A stretch of 44,614 nucleotides of DNA from a virus: positions 1 to 44,614 of the IMG/VR virus record IMGVR_UViG_3300049927_000218; one strand, written 5' to 3'. The number at the start of each line of letters is the position of its first letter. Within the stretch, counting starts at the first letter, position 1. The notes beneath the pieces are model-generated. The model did not search any database, had not been told where the DNA came from, and worked only from the letters and a program-made list of their open reading frames with translations. Below, one piece after another: positions 21,825 through 31,217 of this stretch. The position numbers were made by a program, and so were the translations under genes.

Positions 21825-22099
21825 TTGGTCCACCCCACCTTGTAGATCAGCAGACCCATGAAGGCGAGCAGAACAACGCCTATGAAGCCGAAAACGGCAG
21901 TCCTGAGCGGCGCCAATTGAGCGACGACGAGCGCCCACTCCGCGCGAGTGACATAGTTCCGCGACACGTCACGGTCGAGCCTGTCGAGCTTGTCGTTTGT
22001 CTCGAGTCGGAGCCTGTCGAGCTTGTCGTTTGTCTCGGCTCGGAATTCAGATAGCATCGTCAGGAGAACGTCGGGGCTTGGCGGGCGGGCGGCGTTCAT
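21821..22099 (-). CDS. coiled-coil plus transmembrane protein, XhlA-like
   Basis: 92 residues. Residues 14-60 form a coiled coil that contains a tandem duplication (ETNDKLDRL twice, 33-bp unit at 21977-22042). One C-terminal transmembrane helix follows (LRTAVFGFIGVVLLAFMGLLI). This matches the build of XhlA-type lysis accessory proteins. A GTG at 22102 is an alternative start. Confidence 0.65.
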   Translation of the reverse strand: MNAARPPSPDVLLTMLSEFRAETNDKLDRLRLETNDKLDRLDRDVSRNYVTRAEWALVVAQLAPLRTAVFGFIGVVLLAFMGLLIYKVGWTK

Positions 22100-22857
22100 C
22101 ACTTGACCGCCAGCAGCGCCAGTGTCAGCGCGTCGAGTTGGGCCTGGGTCATGGCGCCGGCGACGGCGATGATGCGGCGGACGGCTGCCAAGGGTTGAGC
22201 GCCAGCCCCGGACCTTCGCGCGAACCGGATCGTCGTCACGGTAGGCATTGCACAGGAAGAATCGGTTGAGAGCCCATTGACCCCGCCGTTCACGCTCGAA
22301 ACGGTGTTGTTGGTCTGGAAGCTGGCAGCCATAGCGGCGCGTTGGCCGTTTGGCACGATGGCTGCCGTGCCTGTTACGTTGACAGTATTTGCGCTCGCGA
22401 CGATAACCAACGTCGCTACATTGGTCGAATTAGATTGGTTGATCTGCGCCGCATCAGTGGTTGAATCACCGCCATCGATGCAGCATAGGCTGCGCCCGCC
22501 CCCAGGGCTAGACGTCGGATAGAAGATCGCCGCAAGCGTAAATGGGAAAGCAAGCCCCGTCGCGGCAAAGCTCAGGGTTATGTTGGTCGACGATGACGGG
22601 TTGAGCCCCGCATCCGCAGCACCTGGAGTTCCGAAAACCGGAGAGGTGAAGGTTGCAAAGTCGCTTTCCGCATGCGGGCTGCCTGCCCAGAAATACTTGC
22701 GGCGAACGAAATCGCAGTCGAGCGAGGCTCCGGGATAAGGCGACCAGCCGCCGGCCAGCACCACCGCCAGCTTGCGCGACGCGGCTTCGACGTCGCTGGG
22801 AAGCGCGGAATAGGCTGCGAGCGCGGCCGCACCGCGGATTAACTGGCGGCGGTCCAT
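22099..22857 (-). CDS. putative tail-fibre/receptor-type protein with Tat-like leader
   Basis: 252 residues. The N terminus MDRRQLIRGAAALAAYSAL resembles a twin-arginine signal. The body is Ser/Thr/Gly/Asn-rich and beta-stranded, like a LamG/concanavalin-type domain. It follows the tailspike and another virion-like gene, so it is probably an accessory fibre or adhesion protein. An export signal on such a protein is odd; see findings. Confidence 0.6.
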   Translation of the reverse strand: MDRRQLIRGAAALAAYSALPSDVEAASRKLAVVLAGGWSPYPGASLDCDFVRRKYFWAGSPHAESDFATFTSPVFGTPGAADAGLNPSSSTNITLSFAATGLAFPFTLAAIFYPTSSPGGGRSLCCIDGGDSTTDAAQINQSNSTNVATLVIVASANTVNVTGTAAIVPNGQRAAMAASFQTNNTVSSVNGGVNGLSTDSSCAMPTVTTIRFARRSGAGAQPLAAVRRIIAVAGAMTQAQLDALTLALLAVK

Positions 22858-22862
22858 GCTGC

Positions 22863-23735
22863 TTACATCTGGACGGTATGAAGCGTCACGACATAGACGC
22901 GCGACGCGGTGGGCGTATAGGTGCCGACCGTCACGAGGTAGCAGAAGATGTTTCCGCTCGCCGTGGTGATCTGCTTGTTGATCCCGCTCGCCTCGACATA
23001 GAGGGTCGAGCCGCGATCGACCGGCGTGCCCAAGAGGATTTCACCGATGCCTTGGAAGCTCGCCCGGTCGCCCGAGGGAATGTCCCAAGCCACGTTGTCG
23101 CCAAGCGCCGAGGGCGGCGTCACAGAATAGCAATCGAGGTTATAGCTGGTCTCTCCCGAGATCACCGCCGCGGCGTCGATCTCAAGCGATGCCGAGGTGA
23201 TCATCCACTGCCCGGCACCGGGCGCCACCGCGAAGGTCAGCGCGGCGGTCGAGCCCGTGGCGGCGCCGATCACATCATTGGCGGCATAGACGTTGGTGTC
23301 GTTCGTCCGGGTGACCGAAACGACGGGGCCGAAGGCGTCGTTGGATGGCGTCGTCACCGGAATCGAAAGCGCAGAAGTCGCGGGGCCGAGCGCCGGCAAC
23401 TTGCCATTGATCGTGGTTAAATTTTGCGCGATACGCTGCTCTCGGCCATTGAGGCCGGACGAAGCGGTATCGGACGCCGGCGCCGTTTCATTGACCGGGC
23501 CGATGCGCGCGTCGTCGGTGGCGATCGTCACGGACGTGGACGCCGCCATGGTCTTGGCGCCAAGCGATGCAGGTAATCCCGCAGTCATGGCCGCATAGAG
23601 ATCTTGCACCGTTTGACATATTGCGGCGGAATCGGTCGCCACCGTGTTGCAAACGTAGGGCGGCAAGGCCGCCGCGGGCTGACTGGCCAAGATGACGCCG
23701 ATCAGCGCCGCCGCCCAGATGCGGAGGTTTTTCAT
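22863..23735 (-). CDS. putative virion/tail protein with Sec signal
   Basis: 290 residues from the ATG at 23735 (AAAGGAG at 8 nt). A Sec-type leader (LRIWAAALIGVILASQPAAA) is followed by a beta-rich, Thr/Ser/Ala-rich body with the style of phage fibre or head-decoration domains (ITSASLEIDAAAVISG ... GTPVDRGSTLYV). It sits directly downstream of the tailspike gene. Function inferred only from neighbourhood and composition. Confidence 0.6.
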   Translation of the reverse strand: MKNLRIWAAALIGVILASQPAAALPPYVCNTVATDSAAICQTVQDLYAAMTAGLPASLGAKTMAASTSVTIATDDARIGPVNETAPASDTASSGLNGREQRIAQNLTTINGKLPALGPATSALSIPVTTPSNDAFGPVVSVTRTNDTNVYAANDVIGAATGSTAALTFAVAPGAGQWMITSASLEIDAAAVISGETSYNLDCYSVTPPSALGDNVAWDIPSGDRASFQGIGEILLGTPVDRGSTLYVEASGINKQITTASGNIFCYLVTVGTYTPTASRVYVVTLHTVQM

Positions 23736-23756
23736 GGTCAAGGCTCCTTTGATTGC

Positions 23757-26090
23757 TCAGCCCTCAGTGGGCTTGTTGATGTTGAACCAGAGAGTGCAGC
23801 CCAAGAGCACTGCTGCTCCTGCAAGAAAATCATCGGCACTGGCAACTTTGCGGTCGATCTGAAAGAAGCCGCGCCCGCCTGGCGTCAACGTCCCGGATGG
23901 CGTGAATTCCGGGCTCTCGCTGGTGCGCTGAAGTCTGTTGGCCGCAATGAGCAAGTCGGGGACGACCACACCGGTTCCATAGTCTTGATCCAGCGCGTCT
24001 CCATCGTTCCTGATAGCGGCCTGGATGCTCCAGACGACGCCATCATTCGCCGAGCCGGCCGGAGCGAGCCAGTCGAATTGCGCCGTGATATCGCTGCCGT
24101 CCCAATTGGCCGGAATACGGGTCTCGAATTGGACATGGCGCACTATGCTGACATCGTCGGCATAGGACCATCCGCTGACATTGACCTTGCTTGTCGGTAG
24201 TTCCGCCGTATAGGCCGAGGCGCCCTGTGTGATTCTCGTCTTCATTTCCGAGGCAGGAACGTATATGGGATGGCGCCCGAGCCCGGAGCCGGAGCCGATC
24301 AGCTCGTAAGGCACGTTCTCATAGACCGCCAGGTCTTCCTCGTCGCGAAACACCAGCGTGTCCGACCGATCAATGAAATCCATCGCCCCGAAATCAATGT
24401 CGATGAAGTTGCGGCGGATTGCAATATTCTTTGAAAGTTTAGCGCCCCCCGACCTGACGCATTTAATTATGAGGGAAGGATGGTCGCCGGCGGCGCGGGC
24501 TTCGAGGAAGGTGTTGTCCTCGATCTTCACGTTGTCATTGCCAATACCGAATTGTGTACCTATGTCGATGACGCGGATGGTCGTATAGGGCCGCGGCATC
24601 CCGGCCAGCGCCTCGGTTCCCTGGCCGAAGTCATATGCCTCCGAAAATGGCCCATAGGGATATGGCACATTTACGCCGATATCCTTGATCCTGTTGTGGT
24701 GGACGTGAAGATGCTTGACGCCCGAGATTGACAGCGCCAGCCCCCCGCAGTTCTGAATAGTGTTTCCTGAGATTTCGAGATGCTTCGATCCGCCCTTGCA
24801 AGAGATACCGTTGCCCTCGATGTCGTTGCCGATGATGTTACGGAGCTTGTTGTTGCGGATGATGCCCCGCCCACCATTATAGGCGAGCCACTCCGACACC
24901 CGGATGCCAGCTTCCTGCCCGCCATTCAGTTCGTTGTCCTCGCAGATGCCGCCTTGCGCCGGGCTGAAATTGACGAACATGCGGCGAAGGTCGGTGCCGC
25001 TATTCCGTGCGATATAAACGTTGTCGCTTGGCGCGTAGGCCACATGGCCGCTGTCTGGAGATTTGTAGCTTCTCGACCAAATGCAGTAAGCGTCCTGATC
25101 GACCTTGCCGATACGGACGAGATTGTTATCGACAATTTGAAAATTTTTGCAGCCGAGATCGACGATTCCGGCGTTGCCGTGATCCACTAGGGTAACGCCG
25201 GATACACCGCCTCCATCAACTTTCCTCATCATGACGGCATAGCCGAGACTGTTGTAGTTTGGGTTCCGCCTGTTGACCGATGGATCGGCCAGCAGATGGA
25301 TATCGGCATAGCCCCCGCGCTCGCGAATGCCGGTGACCACCGTATAATTCCGGCCGCCGTCGTCAATATTGACGCTTGTCAGTTGGCCGCCGACGATCCT
25401 GCCATGAGCTGAGCAATCCTCGCCGTCGCCGAAAATCTCAAGCCCCACCGTTGCGTCCAGATACGGATAGACCGGATGGCCGCCGAAATTGCTGCCGGGA
25501 ACGCTGACCGCGATATTGGTGATGATGCCGCCCACAATCGTGACCGCGCCGAAGATAGTGGGGGTGAGGCCAGAGCCAAGGGCTCCCGTGATCGGCACAT
25601 AATCGGCCTCGGGATCGGTAATCGGTGTCTTGTCGAGTTTGGACAGCCACGGAGTCCAAGTCCTGAGGCTTCCATCGATCGTCAGGTTCTTGACCCAGAT
25701 ATTGGCGTCAAGACGCGCCGCCGAGGTCTCATCGACGTTGGCGTTCTTTATGAACCATGCCTCCTCGTCCATTGAGCCTAGCTCTTTGAGGATGCAATTT
25801 GCGTTGAGACCACGCAGCGTCCTGTTGCCCGGAATGACAATTTCGCTCGAATGAAACGTTCCTTCGGGGACGATCAACTCCGGAATTTCGTCAATCGCCT
25901 CTTGGATGAAGGGGGCATTGTCGTCATTGTCAACATGGCCGCCGACATCGGTGAGCAAGGCAATCGCGCCAACTGTGACGGCAAACAGATTGCCGATGGC
26001 GCCGGGCGGTCCTTGGGGCCCGCGGATGAGCTGCCTCACCACGCGCGGCTGGCCCGGCGAAAAGACGCGGATGTAGCGGGGATCAGTCAC
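23757..26090 (-). CDS. tailspike, pectate-lyase-like beta-helix
   Basis: 777 residues, GTG start at 26090. The N terminus carries a short collagen-like RGPQGPPGAIG and a small virion-binding region. Residues about 55-530 show right-handed beta-helix turns (repeated N-N and G-x-N-x-I patterns: RIGKVDQDAYC, ISGNTIQNCGG, HHNRIKDIG). A beta-sandwich C-terminal domain follows. Such proteins bind and often cut capsule or O-antigen sugars. Catalytic residues cannot be assigned by eye. Confidence 0.82.
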   Translation of the reverse strand: MTDPRYIRVFSPGQPRVVRQLIRGPQGPPGAIGNLFAVTVGAIALLTDVGGHVDNDDNAPFIQEAIDEIPELIVPEGTFHSSEIVIPGNRTLRGLNANCILKELGSMDEEAWFIKNANVDETSAARLDANIWVKNLTIDGSLRTWTPWLSKLDKTPITDPEADYVPITGALGSGLTPTIFGAVTIVGGIITNIAVSVPGSNFGGHPVYPYLDATVGLEIFGDGEDCSAHGRIVGGQLTSVNIDDGGRNYTVVTGIRERGGYADIHLLADPSVNRRNPNYNSLGYAVMMRKVDGGGVSGVTLVDHGNAGIVDLGCKNFQIVDNNLVRIGKVDQDAYCIWSRSYKSPDSGHVAYAPSDNVYIARNSGTDLRRMFVNFSPAQGGICEDNELNGGQEAGIRVSEWLAYNGGRGIIRNNKLRNIIGNDIEGNGISCKGGSKHLEISGNTIQNCGGLALSISGVKHLHVHHNRIKDIGVNVPYPYGPFSEAYDFGQGTEALAGMPRPYTTIRVIDIGTQFGIGNDNVKIEDNTFLEARAAGDHPSLIIKCVRSGGAKLSKNIAIRRNFIDIDFGAMDFIDRSDTLVFRDEEDLAVYENVPYELIGSGSGLGRHPIYVPASEMKTRITQGASAYTAELPTSKVNVSGWSYADDVSIVRHVQFETRIPANWDGSDITAQFDWLAPAGSANDGVVWSIQAAIRNDGDALDQDYGTGVVVPDLLIAANRLQRTSESPEFTPSGTLTPGGRGFFQIDRKVASADDFLAGAAVLLGCTLWFNINKPTEG

Positions 26091-26460
26091 TGTTGGGGGA
26101 AACCTTCACATTGACGAAGCCGCTGCTCAGCGCACCCTGTTGCGCGCCGTTTCGCCATTCATAGCCAAAGCGCGCCAGACGCCCGACCGGCAGGGCCCGC
26201 GTCTCGGCCAGCGTCGGAGTCCATGTGACCTTGGCCGTTCCGGCATCGACCGCGATCGATGCGGCATCGGCGGTCGTGTTCTTGGCGATCAATGTCTGGC
26301 CCTTGTCGGTTATGGTGAGATAGACCGTCGAACCGGTGAAATCGAAGAGGTCGGCGGGCACGGGCTCCTGGGTGTCGGGAATGTCGTTGACGAGATATTG
26401 CCGGATATCCGGCGGATCGTTCTCGCCCTGGATGATGATGATATCGCTGTCGGTGATCAT
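26083..26460 (-). CDS. tail-tip beta-sandwich protein
   Basis: 125 residues from the ATG at 26460 (ATGA overlap with the tail-tip gene). The pattern DFTGSTVYLTITDKGQTLI ... GTAKVTWTPTLAETR matches N-terminal domains of phage baseplate/fibre attachment proteins (BppU-like). It likely links the tip to the tailspike that follows. Confidence 0.72.
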   Translation of the reverse strand: MITDSDIIIIQGENDPPDIRQYLVNDIPDTQEPVPADLFDFTGSTVYLTITDKGQTLIAKNTTADAASIAVDAGTAKVTWTPTLAETRALPVGRLARFGYEWRNGAQQGALSSGFVNVKVSPNSD

Positions 26461-28565
26461 GGCACGGTGACCGTCTGTGGCCCTGCGAAGGTTGAAGTCA
26501 TGCCGGCGGCACTTTGGGCTACCACCCAATAGTCGTAGGTGGCCGATGGCGGCGTCCCGTCGATGAAGCTCATGGTGGCTAGTGCCGCTCCGGCGACCGC
26601 CCCAGAAACATCACTGGCGAGGGCGAAGCTCGAGCCGGTCAACCCGCGATAGACCCTGGCGTGATCCATGTTGGCCGAGTTGGGCGCGGTCCATGCGAGA
26701 TGCACATCGGAGCCAACCAGCCCGCCGGTGAAACTCGTGGGTCTTCCAGGCGCCGGCGCCGTCGCATCGACTTCCGACGGCGGCGTCGACCAGTCGGAGG
26801 TCCCATGCTTGCCGTTCCTGACCTCGAAATCGAGATCGGCGGGGGCGACGCTATTGACGGTCAGCCTGATCGTGTCGCCGATTTTCTCGACCGCCGAGCC
26901 CGAATATCCGAGCTCTGCGCTCCACCCGCCCGGCGTGCCGTCGCCGACATCATGGATGCGGTAATGCACATTGTAACTCTCGTTGGAGGTATCGAGATTG
27001 GGATCGTCGAAGACCAGGATGATCCGCGTATTGGAGGCGATGAGTTCGGCCACCGCCACCACACCCGAGGGCGCCACCGGCCCGTCGCCGATCGGTTCCG
27101 TCACCACCGGCTGCAGGGGCCCCTCTTCGGTCGCAGGATCCCAGGCATCGAGCACGGTTGGGTCGATCACCCGGAAATCGATCTCATGCAGCCCCTTGGC
27201 CAGGTCATAACGCACCGCGTCGAGCTTGATCACTGCATCGGCAAGAGCCGGATCGTCAGAACACTGAATTCTTGCGAAGCGCCGATCGAGCACCGCGACG
27301 CCCAGCATGGTCACCACCATGGTGGCGGTCACCTGCGCCATCTCATAGACGGCGATGCGTTTTGACAGGCGCTGGGCCTGGATGCCGTGCTGGCACCAGA
27401 TGATCGAAGCCGAGCGCACCCGGCGGTCGTTGCCGCTGTCGGGATAGGCATCGCGCGGCCATACCGGCGCATCGATCACCGAATATTCATGGGGCGGCGA
27501 ATTATATTTGACGATGACCCCGGTGATATCGTCCTCGTCGGGCTTGAAGCGCCGCACATGCAGCGAGACGATATGCTTGTCGGTGAAGGTGATGTCGCAG
27601 TCGTCTTCGTCAAACTGTCCGGCCCTTATGGTGAAGGCGCCGTCGCCCCGCTCGCACATGAAGCCGTCGCAGGCGCCGAGGATGGCGGCAAGTGTGTCGC
27701 CCGGCGGATCGTCGTAGCTCCAAAGCCCGCCACCCCGATAGCGCTTGTGGGTGCCGCCGGCCTTCAGTGGAATATCCTCGTCGCAGATGTCCGCCTGGCC
27801 GCCCACCTCATCGACGACGGGGAGAAAACATTCCTCGAAATCGAGGCCCAGGCCGCCGCGCGAGATCGATGTCACCGCGAAGGTGACAGCCTGGAGGATC
27901 GGGTTGTCGTTGTTGGCAAACTTCCAGGTCGAGGGGTCGGCCCAGTCCTGGCTGGTGTCGCGGGGATCGAAGACTCGTCTGGAATTGATCGCCGCCGAGA
28001 AGATGGGCAGGCCGTTGGGGAAAACCTTTGCTTGCGAATCGCCGCCTGCATCGCCGCACAGCATCGCCACCGAGGTGATGCCATCGCCGCGATGATCCAC
28101 GGTCCACAACCCCGGCACCACGGCGCTGGCTTGCGGAAAATAGGTTTCTGGCGAGGCGCCGTGGCGGAAATAAAGCGCGATCTTGTGATTGCTGTAACGG
28201 CCATCGTTCAGTCCATCGACGGTATTGTCACCCTGGAGGATCACCACGTCATTGTGGAGATAGAGGCGTTCGAAACTGTTGGACTCGCCATCGCACATCG
28301 CCAGCACGTCCACCGATTGATCGCCCGAGGGCTTCGCCGAATAGAGCATATAGGCCCCGGCCGACCGCGCCGTTCCCATGATGCCAAGCCGCGGCGGTAT
28401 GGATTGGCGGATGGGAATTTTCGTCTTGTCGGGATCCGGCACCTTGGGGGCGAAAAGCAGCGACAACCCGACCAGGGCCGCTGAGAAGATCACATCACCG
28501 GCCACGGCGGCGACGGTGGCGGAAACTCCGGCTTCGACCAAAGCGGCAGCGATCAGCGGCGGCAT
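26457..28565 (-). CDS. tail tip/host specificity protein (gpJ-like)
   Basis: 702 residues from the ATG at 28565 (GGGAG at 5 nt); the longer frame to 28826 is antisense-like and rejected. A hydrophobic segment (30-50) is followed by a hub domain similar to central tail proteins of lambda-like phages (IPPRLGIMGTARSAGAYML, SYDDPPGDTLAAIL) and one or two C-terminal fibronectin III-like domains. It forms the tail tip that contacts the receptor. Confidence 0.82.
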   Translation of the reverse strand: MPPLIAAALVEAGVSATVAAVAGDVIFSAALVGLSLLFAPKVPDPDKTKIPIRQSIPPRLGIMGTARSAGAYMLYSAKPSGDQSVDVLAMCDGESNSFERLYLHNDVVILQGDNTVDGLNDGRYSNHKIALYFRHGASPETYFPQASAVVPGLWTVDHRGDGITSVAMLCGDAGGDSQAKVFPNGLPIFSAAINSRRVFDPRDTSQDWADPSTWKFANNDNPILQAVTFAVTSISRGGLGLDFEECFLPVVDEVGGQADICDEDIPLKAGGTHKRYRGGGLWSYDDPPGDTLAAILGACDGFMCERGDGAFTIRAGQFDEDDCDITFTDKHIVSLHVRRFKPDEDDITGVIVKYNSPPHEYSVIDAPVWPRDAYPDSGNDRRVRSASIIWCQHGIQAQRLSKRIAVYEMAQVTATMVVTMLGVAVLDRRFARIQCSDDPALADAVIKLDAVRYDLAKGLHEIDFRVIDPTVLDAWDPATEEGPLQPVVTEPIGDGPVAPSGVVAVAELIASNTRIILVFDDPNLDTSNESYNVHYRIHDVGDGTPGGWSAELGYSGSAVEKIGDTIRLTVNSVAPADLDFEVRNGKHGTSDWSTPPSEVDATAPAPGRPTSFTGGLVGSDVHLAWTAPNSANMDHARVYRGLTGSSFALASDVSGAVAGAALATMSFIDGTPPSATYDYWVVAQSAAGMTSTFAGPQTVTVP

Positions 28566-29053
28566 GGCAACTCCCACGCGACGATCACCGGAAAGGCGTG
28601 GGCGATATGACCTTCGAGCCCGCGCACCCGCCAGCGCCCCGAGGGCATCAATATGCCCCCCATGGCGAAGAGCGCCGCGCGCTTGCGCTTGACCAAGACC
28701 CCGAAGGCCTTGACCAGGCCGATATCGCCGGGCCGGGGTTCCAGCGTTTCCTCGAGCCCCATGGCCGCCGCGTCGTGCCGCAGCGCCTTGACGATTCCGC
28801 CCTGCTTTCGAAACAGCGCGCGGCAACTCTCGGCATCGTCATAGCGCCCACGATAGTTGGCACTCGCCTCGAGCCCCGACGAAACCTTCAGCCAGTCGGC
28901 GATGTCGAGCATGCAGTCCCATTGTCCCCAGGTGAAATCATGGCCGTTGCTTTCCGCCGCATAGTGGGACCAGCCCTCGGGCATCCGAGCATGTCCCGCC
29001 AAAGTGCAAAGCGGTTTGGCGGTAAGGACATGCTCCATCAAAGATTCGGCCAT
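28553..29053 (-). CDS. tail assembly protein, DUF6950-like
   Basis: 166 residues from the ATG at 29053 (GGGAG at 5 nt). The motif FTWGQWDCMLDIADWL, then YRGRYDDAESCRALF and PRPGDIGLV is the pattern I know from small phage tail proteins named DUF6950, distantly like NlpC/P60 folds. Lies between tail protein and tip gene. Confidence 0.78.
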   Translation of the reverse strand: MAESLMEHVLTAKPLCTLAGHARMPEGWSHYAAESNGHDFTWGQWDCMLDIADWLKVSSGLEASANYRGRYDDAESCRALFRKQGGIVKALRHDAAAMGLEETLEPRPGDIGLVKAFGVLVKRKRAALFAMGGILMPSGRWRVRGLEGHIAHAFPVIVAWELPCRR

Positions 29054-29859
29054 GACTTCTCCCAATGGTTGAGAAGTGGCGTCCGTTCGCAGAAGCGGTC
29101 GTCACTCGAACCGGACCGCGATTGCTGATCGGCGTTGGTCCATGTTCCCTGGCCTCCCACCTTGCGGCCGGTGAAGAAACTGCCAACCGAAAGCTCGATC
29201 GATTTGAGCCGCGTCGCTCCCGGGCCGGGGCGATTGTCGGTCTCGATCGTGTCGATGCGTCCGCGCTTCAGCCAGCGCACCGGCCCCACCTGGGCCCAGG
29301 CATCGTCGAAGATGACGAGGCCCAGCCGGACGGCGGCGAAATGCACATCGTCGGCGAGATCGTAGACGATCGCCCGCATGTCGTCGGTCACCCCGTTCAG
29401 CGTGACGCTCACCCGCTCGGCGATGCCGTTGATCAGCCGCTGGAACTCAGGCAAGCCGATCAGCCGCCCGGCGCCCTGGTAGATCGCGCCGTCGGCGTCG
29501 AAATTCGAGTTGTCGACCGGCAGGTCGCCCGGCCCGGTCCAAAGCCTGACCGGGGTTGGCGTGGCGATCCTGATCAGCCCGGCATAGCGGCAGGCCCCAC
29601 CTTCGAGGATCAGCTTTTCGGTGTTGCTATAGACGATGCGGCTCGACGCGGTGGCCGAGTAGAGGAGCGTGGCGATCGACCCCGCCACCGCATAGATGCC
29701 GCCCTTGGCCTTGAGCGGCTTACCCTTGACGAGAGCCGCCGCCGTTCCCGCGATGCTATAGCTGCCCGCCGCCGCCGCGATCAGCCGGCCATGGATTAGC
29801 GAGGCACCGGCCCCGCTTACCGCATAGGTGCCGCCATCGGCGGTGATCGTCAGGGCCAT
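29038..29859 (-). CDS. minor tail protein with N-terminal repeats
   Basis: 273 residues; TAGGAG at 7 nt. Residues 8-75 contain three repeats of about 22 residues of the form G-x-Y-x-V-x-G-x3-L (GTYAVSGAG, GSYSIAGTA, GIYAVAGSI). The body (RLWTGPGDLPVDNSNFDADG and the C-terminal GTWTNADQQSRS) is typical of distal tail proteins of alphaproteobacterial siphophages. Confidence 0.78.
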   Translation of the reverse strand: MALTITADGGTYAVSGAGASLIHGRLIAAAAGSYSIAGTAAALVKGKPLKAKGGIYAVAGSIATLLYSATASSRIVYSNTEKLILEGGACRYAGLIRIATPTPVRLWTGPGDLPVDNSNFDADGAIYQGAGRLIGLPEFQRLINGIAERVSVTLNGVTDDMRAIVYDLADDVHFAAVRLGLVIFDDAWAQVGPVRWLKRGRIDTIETDNRPGPGATRLKSIELSVGSFFTGRKVGGQGTWTNADQQSRSGSSDDRFCERTPLLNHWEKSWPNL

Positions 29860-29874
29860 GGGGCGGCTCCTATG

Positions 29875-30141
29875 CTAGCGCACGTCCCAGAACGGCCGTT
29901 CGTCGCCGCCGCCGATCATGAAGCGTCGATGCTGGCGCCCGCACGAGCAATGGAAGACATAGATATCGGGCAGCGGCTCATCGGCGCTGCTGCGCAACGC
30001 TTCGATCTCGTGATGTTCGGGATGGCGGCAGCACGAGGCGATCTGCTGGTTCTGTTCCAGCGTTTCGAAAAACTTGGATGGGATCAGGCCAGGCGGCAGC
30101 TTCGCCACCGGACGGCGCGGACAGGCGGCAATCTGCATCAC
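29875..30141 (-). CDS. small zinc-binding-like phage protein
   Basis: 88 residues with cysteine/histidine clusters (ASCCRHPEHHEI and FHCSCGRQHRRF) that could bind one or two metal ions, and a conserved-looking C terminus (ERPFWDVR). Lies among tail genes; ATGA overlap upstream. Function unknown. Confidence 0.72.
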   Translation of the reverse strand: MMQIAACPRRPVAKLPPGLIPSKFFETLEQNQQIASCCRHPEHHEIEALRSSADEPLPDIYVFHCSCGRQHRRFMIGGGDERPFWDVR

Positions 30142-30554
30142 GATATGCTCAGAATGTTGGCGCCGAAATCCACCGTGAAGGTCTCACCATTGCCCAGCGT
30201 GAAATTCGATCCGTAATCCCAGCAGCAGATCAAGGGATCGCCGGCCGCGGTGTCGTCATAGAGGCTGATATAGCGCCCGGCGGTCCAGTCGCCGGCTCCC
30301 GCCGTCCACACGAAATCGACCCCCGTCATGGTGACGGTGCCGCCGGTTCGCGTGCTGTCGTTCTGGCTGTCGCCGCCGCCTGCTGTGTAGCCGGTGCCGG
30401 TGAGTTGCGTGAGGTCGGCCAGTTCGTCGTCGCTCGCCACCACCGGCGCATCGCTGTGAATGACGACTTTGAGCGTGTCGGTGGTGCCGAAGAGATCGAA
30501 TTCCTTGTTCATCAGCTTGCCGATGAACGGCTCGTATTTCACATAGGCCGCCAT
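30138..30554 (-). CDS. putative virion protein
   Basis: 138 residues. The order FDLFGTTDTLKVVIHSDAP, then a Thr/Gly-rich central region, then ICCWDYGSNFTLGNGETFTV is typical of small phage structural proteins in this gene position. Probably a minor tail or tail-fibre-associated protein. Confidence 0.7.
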   Translation of the reverse strand: MAAYVKYEPFIGKLMNKEFDLFGTTDTLKVVIHSDAPVVASDDELADLTQLTGTGYTAGGGDSQNDSTRTGGTVTMTGVDFVWTAGAGDWTAGRYISLYDDTAAGDPLICCWDYGSNFTLGNGETFTVDFGANILSIS

Positions 30555-30569
30555 GAAACTTATTCCTCT

Positions 30570-31217
30570 TCAGAACGCTTCGATGAAACTTGCCGATGGC
30601 GACCCGCGCTTCCTGAGCTCGAGCTCGAGGTCCATGTCATCGGACTTCGCAAGCTTCATCACGCAGCGCGGGGCCTCGAATTCAAGAGCGTGATTGTCGG
30701 CGATGGCGAAGCGCAGAGGCGGCCAGAAGGTGATGTCCCGCTGGGTGGGCTGGCCGCCGACGGCCGCCACGCTGTCGATCCGGTAGAGCCGCCAGCCATA
30801 GAGTGCGGCATCGTAATCGGCGAAGTGCATGCCGGCAGCGAGCTCGCCCGAATTCTCGAGATCGACTCTGGCCGCCATATCGCGGGCCGCCAGAGCACCC
30901 ACCGCCGTCACCACGATCGCCGTCAAATTGGCGGGCCGCGGCCTTTGGCGGCAGAGCAGCAGTGGCACATCGATGGGCTGAAGGCCGCCTTGCGCGCTGA
31001 CCTCCATGGCCTGCCAGGCGAGGAGCTGTTCGCGGCCCCGCAGCTGTTCGGTGCCGAAGGCCGCTTCCCACAAGCCCCCGCCATTGATGTTGCGCACCTG
31101 GATCGAGCCATCGAGCGTCGGCGGCGAATGCTCGTTGCCGAAGCGCGGGCTCCAGCGGAGCGAGCGCTCGCGCTCCAGGGTAGTGGGCCAGGTGAGCGCC
31201 GAAGGGATCGTCGCCAT
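30570..31217 (-). CDS. minor tail protein
   Basis: 215 residues, beginning MATIPSALTWPTTLERERSL; contains NINGGGLWEAAFGTEQLRGR and a beta-rich C-terminal half. It directly follows the tape measure gene (adjacent, no gap), the usual place for distal tail proteins. Family not named. Confidence 0.75.
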   Translation of the reverse strand: MATIPSALTWPTTLERERSLRWSPRFGNEHSPPTLDGSIQVRNINGGGLWEAAFGTEQLRGREQLLAWQAMEVSAQGGLQPIDVPLLLCRQRPRPANLTAIVVTAVGALAARDMAARVDLENSGELAAGMHFADYDAALYGWRLYRIDSVAAVGGQPTQRDITFWPPLRFAIADNHALEFEAPRCVMKLAKSDDMDLELELRKRGSPSASFIEAF

